This document shows, in pieces, positions 18,212 through 25,786 of a stretch of 39,516 bases of DNA; the stretch's first letter is position 1; each line of letters opens with the position of its first letter. The position numbers and the translations under genes are program-made. Location of the stretch: assembly GCA_001970955.1 (NCBI GenBank), contig MPUH01000702.1, forward strand, positions 1 to 39,516, read 5' to 3'. The notes under the pieces are model-generated. The model saw nothing but the letters and a program-made list of their open reading frames with translations, searched no databases and was not told where the DNA came from. Origin of the DNA: Stentor coeruleus (Eukaryota; Ciliophora; Heterotrichea; Heterotrichida; Stentoridae).

Positions 18212-19426
18212 ATGCAATCAAGCCCAAAGAAAATTTTTAAGAACTCCAAAACAACACCAAATCCTAAAGTCCTCCAAGAACCTAATTCCAATGAAAGATA
18301 CATCCAAAGCCATTCAACTTTTCCACAAATCAGCAATTTTTCCATTTACGATAGCATAGATGGAGTAAGCTCATCCAATACCGCCTTTGGCAATCTAGTC
18401 CAAAACAGTTTTTTCCCTAAAGACTCCTCAGGTCTATTCGACCAATCCTCAATAAAAGCTTGTTTCATCAAAAAATCCACTCCAAATTCCAAACCTTACA
18501 AAATCCTTGACGCTCCTGACTTACAAGACAATTTCTACTACAACATCCTCGACTGGGGAAGTAAAAACATCATATCAGTAGCTCTTTCAACAAATTTGCA
18601 TTTATTGGACGTTAGAAATTCCAAGGTTTTAAAACTTTACGAGGGTTCCTACAACACAACTTCATTAAAATTCAATGAAAATTCACAATTCATAGCTGTT
18701 GGAAGTGAATCAGGACAAGTTTTAATATTCGATATTGCAAAACAATCAATTGTCCAAAGCCTAATCGGTCATTTAGGCCGAGTTGGTGTTATAAGATGGA
18801 ACAATAATATCATAACCACAGGGGGTTTTGATGCCCATATAATCCACTCAGATATGAGAATTCCTAAATATTTCAGTAAGACAAAAGCTCATAAAGAAGA
18901 AATATGTGGACTTGAATGGGATGGGGATTCTTTAGCTTCAGGAAGTAATGATAATATTATCAAAATATGGGATAAATTCGGACAATCACCAAATACTGTG
19001 TTAAAAGGTCATACTTCAGCTGTAAAATCAATAGCATGGTCACCTAATGAGCATAAAATTCTTGTATCTGGTGGAGGGGCTAATGATAGAAAAATTATTA
19101 CTTGGAATACACTTACTGGAAAATCAATTTTTGAAATAGATTCTGGGTCTCAAGTTTGTTCTTTACTTTTTTCTAAAAACACAAAAGAGGTGGTCACTGG
19201 TCATGGGTATATGAAACATGAAATTACAATTTGGAACTACCCGGATTTTCAATGTAAGAGGTCTTTTAGAGCTCATAATGATAGAGTGTTGTATATGGCA
19301 CTTTCTCCTGATTTTAAAGATGTGGTTACTGGAGCTGGGGATAAGACTTTGAGGTTTTGGCACCTTTTTGATGTGGTCAGTGAAGAATCTAGTTTTGAAA
19401 ACTCGTTTTGGAATAATATGAGATAA
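18212..19426 (+). CDS. Cdc20/Cdh1 (Fizzy)-like WD40 activator of the APC/C ubiquitin ligase
   Basis: A protein of 404 aa. The hallmark KILDAPDLQDNFYYNILDW (about residues 96-114) matches the KVLDAP.L.DDFYLNLVDW junction of Cdc20/Cdh1 proteins, followed by about seven WD repeats (SVALSTNLHLLDV, VGSESGQVLIFDI, SGSNDNIIKIWDK, SPDFKDVVTGAGDKTLRFWHLF). The N-terminal C-box, normally DR[FY]IPxR, appears as ERYIQSH at 28-34, with the Pro and final Arg changed. The C-terminus ends MR in place of the usual Ile-Arg tail. These proteins recruit substrates to the anaphase-promoting complex. The altered C-box and IR tail suggest a specialised or meiotic-type paralogue; that is inference. Confidence 0.85.
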   Translation: MQSSPKKIFKNSKTTPNPKVLQEPNSNERYIQSHSTFPQISNFSIYDSIDGVSSSNTAFGNLVQNSFFPKDSSGLFDQSSIKACFIKKSTPNSKPYKILDAPDLQDNFYYNILDWGSKNIISVALSTNLHLLDVRNSKVLKLYEGSYNTTSLKFNENSQFIAVGSESGQVLIFDIAKQSIVQSLIGHLGRVGVIRWNNNIITTGGFDAHIIHSDMRIPKYFSKTKAHKEEICGLEWDGDSLASGSNDNIIKIWDKFGQSPNTVLKGHTSAVKSIAWSPNEHKILVSGGGANDRKIITWNTLTGKSIFEIDSGSQVCSLLFSKNTKEVVTGHGYMKHEITIWNYPDFQCKRSFRAHNDRVLYMALSPDFKDVVTGAGDKTLRFWHLFDVVSEESSFENSFWNNMR

Positions 19427-19598
19427 TTTGTATTAAGATTTTGATTTATTTTTGATGCTTTCTAAATTGCATATAAAAATTATATACTTATACAACTTTC
19501 CATTTATTAGAAGATAATTATGAATAAAATATTACAATTTTATTTACCAGCAAGCAAGATATTATTTCAATATCATAACCTCAGCACCAAAGCAATAT

Positions 19599-19785
19599 CC
19601 TCATTATTCCCAAAGCAATTTCTCATATGCATCACACAAAATTCAAATAAAAATAATGATTATAAAATCCTAATTTTTATTATTAGTTGCTNCCTCATTA
19701 TTCCCAAAGCAATTTCTCATATGCATCACACAAAATTCAAATAAAAATAATGATTATAAAATCCTAATTTTTATTATTAGTTGCT
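19599..19785. repeat. 93-bp direct repeat flanking a single N (probable assembly overlap)
   Basis: Positions 19599-19691 and 19693-19785 are identical, separated by the N at 19692. The repeat covers the 3' end, including the stop, of the TMEM186-like gene, so its last codons occur twice. Confidence 0.93.
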
Positions 19786-20345
19786 TGATAATAACTTCTC
19801 TCATTCACCTGTTTGCCAATAGCGATGATTTTCAAAATATCTCTTTCATATTCCCCAGGAATCCTAAAAATCACATAATCCATTTTCGAGAACCCAAAAA
19901 TAGTAGAATTGAACTTTAGCTTAAAATATCCTCTTCCAAATCTATAAGGATTATACCAACGTTTTCCTCCATAAGCTATCAATGAATCAATACTTGACAC
20001 ATGAATATGAATTTTAGGGAAATGTCCCCATCCAGTCATTGGATATTTTTCAAGTTTAACAAAATCTCCCCCTTTCAATAATATCATTTTGTGTAAAAAC
20101 TTACTAAACTTGTAAAATATGAATCCGCTTGTTATAGACATGATTGGTATTGTATATTTCGCAATTCTTCCAAAAAGTGTTTCTTTGTTGAATTGATGTA
20201 TAAAATACAAATATCCAGGGGTGAATAAAGAAAAGATCTTGAGGAACTTCGACAGTCCTGGCCAGCTTAAGACTAAAATTTCACCTTTGCTATCATAAGG
20301 CAGCTTAAATGGAATCTTGGGTTTAGTAGCAATGGCCCTAAACAT
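19764..20345 (-). CDS. Two-TM protein resembling mitochondrial TMEM186/TMEM70/TMEM223
   Basis: A protein of 193 aa. The N-terminus (MFRAIATKPKIPFKL) is basic and non-acidic, as in a mitochondrial presequence. Two hydrophobic helices lie at about residues 38-58 (IFSLFTPGYLYFIH) and 66-86 (IPIMSITSGFIFYKFSKF). They are followed by a conserved-looking beta-rich domain (GWGHFPKIHIHVSSI, RWYNPYRFGRGYFKLKF). The plan of an L-x-W/F-PG-L segment, two helices, then a strand-rich domain matches the TMEM186/TMEM70/TMEM223 group, which act as assembly factors for respiratory complexes in animals. Sequence identity is low, so this is a suggestion. The frame ends in the second copy of a duplicated block. 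Confidence 0.5.
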   Translation of the reverse strand: MFRAIATKPKIPFKLPYDSKGEILVLSWPGLSKFLKIFSLFTPGYLYFIHQFNKETLFGRIAKYTIPIMSITSGFIFYKFSKFLHKMILLKGGDFVKLEKYPMTGWGHFPKIHIHVSSIDSLIAYGGKRWYNPYRFGRGYFKLKFNSTIFGFSKMDYVIFRIPGEYERDILKIIAIGKQVNERSYYQATNNKN

Positions 20346-20996
20346 AATATTTTATACATATCCAGACATTTGATCTATAAGTTTTTTGTAATAAATATGA
20401 TTTAGATATAAAAAAATGTGACTATGAAGACGAAGTGTTATATAAAAGATATAGTTTGTTTATTATCAGTTTTGACTGAACTTTTTTAAATGATTGCATA
20501 TTGGGTTTAGGAATTTAGAACAGTTTGATTGATTTTTATAATCAAAATTATGATAAATATTTTAGAGTGAAATGAAAGTTTAAGGAAATGTTTATGGTAT
20601 TATCAATAATTTGTTTAAAGCGAAAGTTGTTATTTTTTTTTTAGGGTACAACTTTGTACTAGTACTGAATTTAGGGCAATTTGGATTTACATTTAGCAAT
20701 TTCTTTTCTATTTACTGTTTAGTTACCATATCCTAAAACTCCTAATAACATGAAAAATTCTAGTTTTTTCATTTGATATTTTCATAAAGAAAATTATTAG
20801 AACCAAATCATCACTTTGAAAAAAATGCTTAGCAAAAACAGATCATAAAATAACAATATCCTAATAAAACATTTTCTTTTCACAAAAGTCATTATTTTCC
20901 ATCTAAACCTATACTATCTAAATATTAAATATTCTCATACAACAATTTTTTACCACAATAAGCCTTAAATCCTTACCTAAACTAAAAGTAAAATAA
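20346..20996. other. Divergent intergenic region between the TMEM186-like and globin genes
   Basis: This 651-bp stretch has no ORF. The left half is T/G-rich on the plus strand and the right half (about 20710-20996) is A/C-rich. This is as expected for two upstream flanks back to back. Confidence 0.55.
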
Positions 20997-21374
20997 ATGG
21001 AAGATAGTCTCTTAGAAAAACTTGGAGGTGAATCAGGAGTTGGCAAAATAGTCGACGAGTATTACAAACGAGCACTCGAAGACCCAAGAATAAAAAACAG
21101 ATACAATGGGCTGAATTTAGAAGAACTCAAACGTAGAGAGACAAATCTTATGATCTCCTTAATCAAAAAAGAAACCCCAGTTAGCGAAGGGACTCTACTT
21201 GGAAAAGATTTTATTGTTGGCACACCCTCAACATCAGGTATAACAAAACATGAATTCAACCTTCTAGTATCAATATACGAAGAATCATCAAAAGACTTAG
21301 GGGCAACAAGTTACACGGCACAGCAATTTGGTGAAGCAATATCTTCAATAAGAGCTGATGTCGAAACTCATTAA
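20997..21374 (+). CDS. Truncated (group I-like) globin, proximal histidine replaced
   Basis: A protein of 125 aa. The opening LLEKLGGESGVGKIVDEYYKRALEDPRI is the classical start of truncated haemoglobins (LYEKLGG...VD.FY.RVL.DP), with a Tyr at the B10 position (Tyr23). NGLNLEELKRRETNLM corresponds to the E-helix region and SGITKHEFNLLVSIYEES to the F-G-H region. In the usual motif (H-x-G-x-GIT-x-HF) the proximal haem-binding His lies five residues before the conserved GIT Gly. Here that position is Pro77, and the phrase reads GTPSTSGITKHEF. CD1 Phe is Tyr36 or nearby. Canonical haem binding is therefore doubtful. It could be a haem-independent globin-fold protein or use another ligand. The frame is intact from ATG to TAA. 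Confidence 0.85.
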   Translation: MEDSLLEKLGGESGVGKIVDEYYKRALEDPRIKNRYNGLNLEELKRRETNLMISLIKKETPVSEGTLLGKDFIVGTPSTSGITKHEFNLLVSIYEESSKDLGATSYTAQQFGEAISSIRADVETH

Positions 21375-21469
21375 CTAGTGTTTAACCTTATGCATCAAAG
21401 TTCTTCTTTAAATTTATAGTTCATTTCATATAAAAAATCTAGTAAAAAATCAGCTTATTCTATAAATAA

Positions 21470-22768
21470 ATGTGGTCTTGGTTATGCTTTGCTAATATAG
21501 TCTTTGCATCATTATATACCCCTGAGCAGGTACATATAGCATGGACAGATGATGAAAATGCAATGTCTGTAACTTGGGGTGCTGAAGAATCTAGTACAGG
21601 GGCAATGGTTCAATGGACTCCAATACAATCTCATGACCAGAAGGTTAAAAAATATACTTATTCAGCTTTAGGGACTTGGGTTGTATTTCCAAATATGCAA
21701 GAGTCGAAAATTCTCCAAAGACATATTCATGTATGTAAAGCTTATATGAAAAGTTTAATCCAAGGAAATCTTTATGCTTATAGAGTAGGTTCTGAAGTGT
21801 TTGGATGGAGTCAAGAATTTACATTCCAAGCTAAAAAACCTTATGAAATAAATTCTACAACACGATTACTTGTTTATGGGGACTTTGGCATTGGAGATCA
21901 AATTGTTGCAACGATGGAAAGGTTGATTGAAGAGACAAATACTTATGAATATGATGCAATTATTCATAATGGGGATTTTGCTTATGATATGGATACTAAC
22001 CAAGGGAAATATGGGGATATTTTTCTTAGGTCTATTGAGCCTATTGCTAGTAAAATACCTTATATGGTATCTCAAGGTAATCATGAAAATTCTCCTGTTT
22101 TACCTCATTATATTAATAGGTTTCAAATGCCAGGGAATTCTAGTAATTATTGGTATTCTTATAATACAGGCCAAGCTCATATAGTTACTTATAATACAGA
22201 ATTTTTATTTACTAATATGAGTGATTTACAAGCTCAACAGATGATATTTTTGAAACAAGATCTTGAAAGCTATGATAAAAATATGTACCCTTGGCTTATT
22301 GTCCATGGTCATCGGCCTTTATATTGTTCAGCTAATTTGTCTAGTTCTGGGATGTTGAAAGAAGTTCCTCGTATTAGGAAAAATATTGACTGTTTAGGAA
22401 ATGCGCAGATTGTGAGAAATACTTTTGAAGAACTTTTTTATAATGCAAGTGTTGATTTGGTTTTCACTAGTCATGTTCATGCTTATGAAAGATTAGCTTC
22501 TGTTTATAAAAATACTTCGGTTAGTTGTAAGTATCAAGATTTAAATACTTGTATTGGGGCTAAAGCTCCGGTTTATGTTGTTACTGGAGTACCGGGACAA
22601 GATAACTTTTATTCTCCTGTGAGTCCAACGCCATTACCTTTTTCTATGGCTCAAGATGACCATTTGGGATATACAAGGCTTACTGTTTTTAATAGCACAC
22701 ATTTGTTTTTAGAACAAGTGAGAAGTGTTACTGGAGAAGTTTCTGATTTCTTTTGGCTAATTAAATGA
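21470..22768 (+). CDS. Secreted purple acid phosphatase (metallophosphoesterase)
   Basis: A protein of 432 aa. Residues 1-14 (MWSWLCFANIVFAS) form a short signal peptide. Residues about 18-120 are a fibronectin-like N-terminal domain (PEQVHIAWTDDENAMSVTW) as in plant and animal high-molecular-weight PAPs. The seven metal ligands occur in the expected motifs: GDFG (Asp138), GDFAY (Asp169, Tyr172), GNHE (Asn204), VHGH (His281), and SHVHAYER (His335, His337). These bind a dinuclear iron-metal centre that hydrolyses phosphomonoesters at acid pH. Several N-glycosylation sequons (NSTT, NSSN, NMSD, NLSS) fit a secreted or lysosomal location, for example food-vacuole digestion. The gene starts 95 bp after the globin stop and ends with TGA followed by TAG. 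Confidence 0.95.
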   Translation: MWSWLCFANIVFASLYTPEQVHIAWTDDENAMSVTWGAEESSTGAMVQWTPIQSHDQKVKKYTYSALGTWVVFPNMQESKILQRHIHVCKAYMKSLIQGNLYAYRVGSEVFGWSQEFTFQAKKPYEINSTTRLLVYGDFGIGDQIVATMERLIEETNTYEYDAIIHNGDFAYDMDTNQGKYGDIFLRSIEPIASKIPYMVSQGNHENSPVLPHYINRFQMPGNSSNYWYSYNTGQAHIVTYNTEFLFTNMSDLQAQQMIFLKQDLESYDKNMYPWLIVHGHRPLYCSANLSSSGMLKEVPRIRKNIDCLGNAQIVRNTFEELFYNASVDLVFTSHVHAYERLASVYKNTSVSCKYQDLNTCIGAKAPVYVVTGVPGQDNFYSPVSPTPLPFSMAQDDHLGYTRLTVFNSTHLFLEQVRSVTGEVSDFFWLIK

Positions 22769-23329
22769 TAGGGATAAGGATTTTTATATTTTGTGATGAA
22801 TAGATTAGATTGATAAGGTGGGAATTTTTTTTTATGATGTGGGAAGATTATGTTGATAAATTTTAATGGATATGATGTTTAGGTTGGGTTTTTGGTTGAA
22901 TATTATTTTTTAGTTTTAGAAAAGTGGGCTTGCATGAAATTATTTAAATAATATAGAAAAGCTTTAATTTTTAATATACTAATATAGGTTAGTATGATAT
23001 AAACTATAATTTAAATAAAAAAATAAGTAAGAAAATTGTATAGCGTAACTAGGAACTAGAAATCTAACCCTAAATTAAATTATTTTATAAATTTATTAAA
23101 AAAGCATTGGAAAACATTTTTCATACCAAAAGGTCTTGAATATACAGTTTTTCCATAATCCACAAATTACCTCTGTGTATAAAAAACTCAACTCCAGCAA
23201 TCTTCTCCTTTTAGAAAGCGAAATGTCTAACTTTTCCCTCCAAAATAAGCCCTAGACTTTCTTTTATAACACATATCCACGATGATTTCCAATTTATATT
23301 ATTCTAGTTTGTATACCTATAAATAGTTT
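22769..23329. other. AT-rich intergenic region between convergent genes
   Basis: This 561-bp stretch holds two 3' flanks. The left is T/G-rich, the right C-rich on the plus strand. I see no gene. Confidence 0.6.
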
Positions 23330-23941
23330 CTACTCAAATCTCTTGATATAAAATACTATGAATAAAGCAAAAGCAACTATATAAAAGCATGTAATCGCGA
23401 GAAATAATGCAGGGCCCTGAGTGCTACAAAGTTCATCTCCTTCAATATTTTTACAATTGCCATCAAATTTCGCTTTAGTAACTCCAGACCATATTATTTC
23501 AGCTAAAATATGAAAGCCCAAGCCAATTCCTGGCCAGAAATAAACCATAAGGTTATTGAGAAAAGGTCTTTGTAGAATCATAAACGTTATTTTCGTCATC
23601 CAAACTATTGTGCTCATATATGCCATAACTTCAAAAAAGCAAAAAGCTGCCCCGCCTGACCTTAAAGATTTAAAAACATCACAAGGGATAAAAAGCTTAT
23701 CACAAGATTCTGCCATGTCAATATACTCAACATCCTCCCATTCAGCTGGCCCCGTAGGAACTCTTAGAAGACCTCCAGTCCATTTATAATCCCCATCACC
23801 ATGACTCACCCATCGGTTTGAACCAAATGCCCCAAGCATAAGCACAAGAATAATTGCTTGTAAAACGTAGATAATCAATGCCCAAATCTTGCGCTTCATA
23901 CAAAAAAGCTTATCTTCTATGTTCTTTTCTTTTGCTTCCAT
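23330..23941 (-). CDS. Tetraspan membrane protein, claudin/PMP22-like topology
   Basis: A protein of 203 aa with four hydrophobic helices at about residues 18-40 (KIWALIIYVLQAIILVLMLGAF), 95-122 (AAFCFFEVMAYMSTIVWMTKITFMIL), 130-155 (LMVYFWPGIGLGFHILAEIIW) and 175-198 (ALFLAITCFYIVAFALFIVFY). A large first outer loop contains NRWVSHGDGDYKW and cysteines (ESCDKLFIPC), and a second loop contains NCKNIEGDELC. The topology and the loop Trp/Cys content resemble the claudin/PMP22 group but no definite family signature is seen. Both termini would be cytosolic. Ciliates have many such proteins of unknown role. Confidence 0.75.
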   Translation of the reverse strand: MEAKEKNIEDKLFCMKRKIWALIIYVLQAIILVLMLGAFGSNRWVSHGDGDYKWTGGLLRVPTGPAEWEDVEYIDMAESCDKLFIPCDVFKSLRSGGAAFCFFEVMAYMSTIVWMTKITFMILQRPFLNNLMVYFWPGIGLGFHILAEIIWSGVTKAKFDGNCKNIEGDELCSTQGPALFLAITCFYIVAFALFIVFYIKRFE

Positions 23942-24287
23942 AATATTAATAATTACTAACTATCAAAATTACGATTAATATCAAAACTGCTATCTTTAAT
24001 TTCTCTTGATGATGAACTTGAGGAACTTTTTCTGATGTTTTTTGCTTCCTTTTTTGTTTTTTTACTATTAAATCAATACTTTACAAATTTCCTTTAATTC
24101 CTAGTAATTTACCTTCCCAATGATTATAAATTTCTTTTATTTGCAATTTAATATCATTTCCCGACTTCTTATTTTCACTACAAAATCTCTAAAACCCGAG
24201 AAAAAATAGCATTTACCAAAATCCCTAAAAAATCCTTATCCCATTTTTACATGACCTACTTAAACCTAACACAATCGGTAGAAATAA
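23942..24287. other. Divergent promoter region between the tetraspan and Rab genes
   Basis: The 346-bp stretch is A/C-rich toward the Rab start. No ORF is seen. Confidence 0.5.
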
Positions 24288-24932
24288 ATGGAACAATCTC
24301 AGAACTTGTAAGACCTATCCAGTGATTATTTATTCAAGATCCTCCTAGTAGGAGATTCCTCAGTAGGCAAATCCAGCTTACTTATGCGTTTTTGCGAAGA
24401 TTCCTTCACTGACGCATTCATCTCAACAATCGGCGTAGACTTTGTAAACTTTATATAGAAAATCAGAACAATCACTTATGAAGGAAAAGTCATCAAACTC
24501 CAAATCTGGGATACTGCAGGACAGGAAAAATTCAGAACAATTACCTCATCTTATTATAAAAGTGCTCATGGGATTATTGTTGTTTACGACATTACAGACA
24601 GAAATAGTTTTGAAAACATTAATAGTTGGTTTGCTGAAATAGAAAAATATGCATCAGAAAATGTTAACAAAATCATTATTGGAAATAAGTCTGATTTAGA
24701 AAGTAAAAGAGCTGTGATGAAAGAAGATGCTCAAGAATTAGCGACGAAACTTTCGGTACAATTTATGGAAACATCAGCTAAAAGCTCGAATAATGTTGCT
24801 GAAGCTTTTACGACAATGGCACAGGAGATTAAAGGGAAGATTGCTGCTAATGCTCGGGTTCAGAATAGAGTACGTGGTGAGAAGATTTCTGCAGGTAATG
24901 TGATAGCCCCTAAAAAATCTTCATGCTGCTAA
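24288..24932 (+). CDS. RAB1: Rab1/Ypt1-family small GTPase with two 15-nt introns
   Basis: The gene is split as 24288-24307, 24323-24443 and 24459-24932. Removing the two 15-nt introns (24308-24322 GTAAGACCTATCCAG and 24444-24458 GTAAACTTTATATAG) gives an open 204-residue protein. It begins [20 protein letters not shown] and contains every Rab signature: P-loop GDSSVGKS, switch I effector [34 protein letters not shown] and ETSAK, ending KKSSCC with the double-Cys geranylgeranyl motif. IGVDFKIRTI, the TITSSYY stretch and YASENVNK are typical of Rab1/Ypt1, which controls ER-to-Golgi traffic. The catalytic Gln is present. Both introns carry in-frame stops, so unspliced reading shows only the last 72 residues. 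Confidence 0.96.
24308..24322 (+). other. 15-nt spliceosomal-type intron in the Rab gene
   Basis: GTAAGACCTATCCAG begins GT and ends AG, contains an in-frame TAA, and its removal restores codon TTT between Asn6 and Asp8. Its size matches the 15-16 nt introns reported for Stentor. Confidence 0.95.
24444..24458 (+). other. 15-nt intron in the Rab gene, phase 0
   Basis: GTAAACTTTATATAG lies between GVDF and KIRTI in switch I. It has GT-AG ends and in-frame TAG; removal restores the invariant IGVDFKIRTI motif. Confidence 0.95.
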
Positions 24933-25192
24933 TTAGGTTATATTTTTGATATGGTTTTTGTGGTTTTATTTATTGGATAGGTGAAGTTTTGGATAGGGTT
25001 TATTTTTGTTGTTGTGATGGTACAAAATGGTCGGAGATGAGAATAGGTAAAATTTAAGGGAAAAATATTTATTAGTTCTTATAATCTATAAATAAATCAT
25101 AGTATTTTTTTTTCAATTTTATGTATTTTTACTATCGAAATTATCTTTTTAGGATAGTTTCCATCTAATACTCAAAGTCAATTCTAATATAT

Positions 25193-25444
25193 ATGGAAAA
25201 ATACTTGGAGAAACGAGACACTGAGTGGAATGTAAAAGGAGAACCTAGTTGGAGTATTGACATACAGACCATAGGCAAATATACAGAGTCCACAACTGTT
25301 CCCGTAGCTAATTTCAAGTTTGATTTGATAAGAGGAGAAAAAGATAAAACATTACAATTTGCAGTTGACAAGCCAGGTCTCTCACAGCTTTTACTAGCTT
25401 TAGAGCAAGCTAATTTATATCTTGGTTCAAATCTCTCTAATTAA
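25193..25444 (+). CDS. Small COMM-domain-like protein (COMMD6-type length)
   Basis: A protein of 83 aa. Most of it fits a lone COMM domain: an opening TEWNVKGE (family VDW.V), a strand pair SIDIQTIG and VPVANFKFDLI, then TLQFAVDKPGLSQLLLALEQANLYL, matching the family ending (F.L....L..LL..LE.A...L). COMMD6 is similarly reduced to little more than this domain. COMMD proteins assemble with CCDC22/CCDC93 in the Commander complex for endosomal recycling. The assignment rests on pattern and length only. The ATG lies 260 bp after the Rab stop; an upstream exon behind a tiny intron cannot be excluded. Confidence 0.6.
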   Translation: MEKYLEKRDTEWNVKGEPSWSIDIQTIGKYTESTTVPVANFKFDLIRGEKDKTLQFAVDKPGLSQLLLALEQANLYLGSNLSN

Positions 25445-25749
25445 TCATATATGGATTAATCCTTCGACTTATTGAATGCAAAAGTTGGAAAAATTTAACA
25501 AAGTTTTTAAAATTAGTTGTTTTTATGATAAAAAAAATCATCTATCACAACCTAGTAACTAATACCCATTACTATAAAAATACTCTCCTCATATAAAATC
25601 TATTTGTATTTTTCCAATATCTTACCTATAATCTAATTATGTTTATCAAATTTTAATTCCTAGAAAAGTTAAACTCTGCTACAGAATCANATAAAATCTA
25701 TTTGTATTTTTCCAATATCTTACTATAATCTAATTATGTTTATCAAATT
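25445..25749. other. Intergenic region containing an artefactual duplication
   Basis: The stretch lies between the convergent COMM-domain and kinase genes. Its right half is the first copy of a 97-bp block (25593-25689) and part of the second. The first copy includes a duplicate of the kinase stop and last codons. Confidence 0.8.
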
Positions 25750-25786
25750 TTAATTCCTAGAAAAGTTAAACTCTGCTACAGAATCA
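25593..25786. repeat. 97/96-bp direct repeat flanking a single N (probable assembly overlap)
   Basis: Positions 25593-25689 and 25691-25786 are the same sequence except that the first has one extra C (CTTACCTATAATC versus CTTACTATAATC). They are separated by the N at 25690. Confidence 0.93.

Noticed and set aside
19520..19744. Plus-strand frame of 74 codons over the TMEM186-like 3' end
   Set aside because: It exists mainly because of the duplicated block around the N at 19692 and has no recognisable content; after collapse it would run antisense into a better-supported gene.
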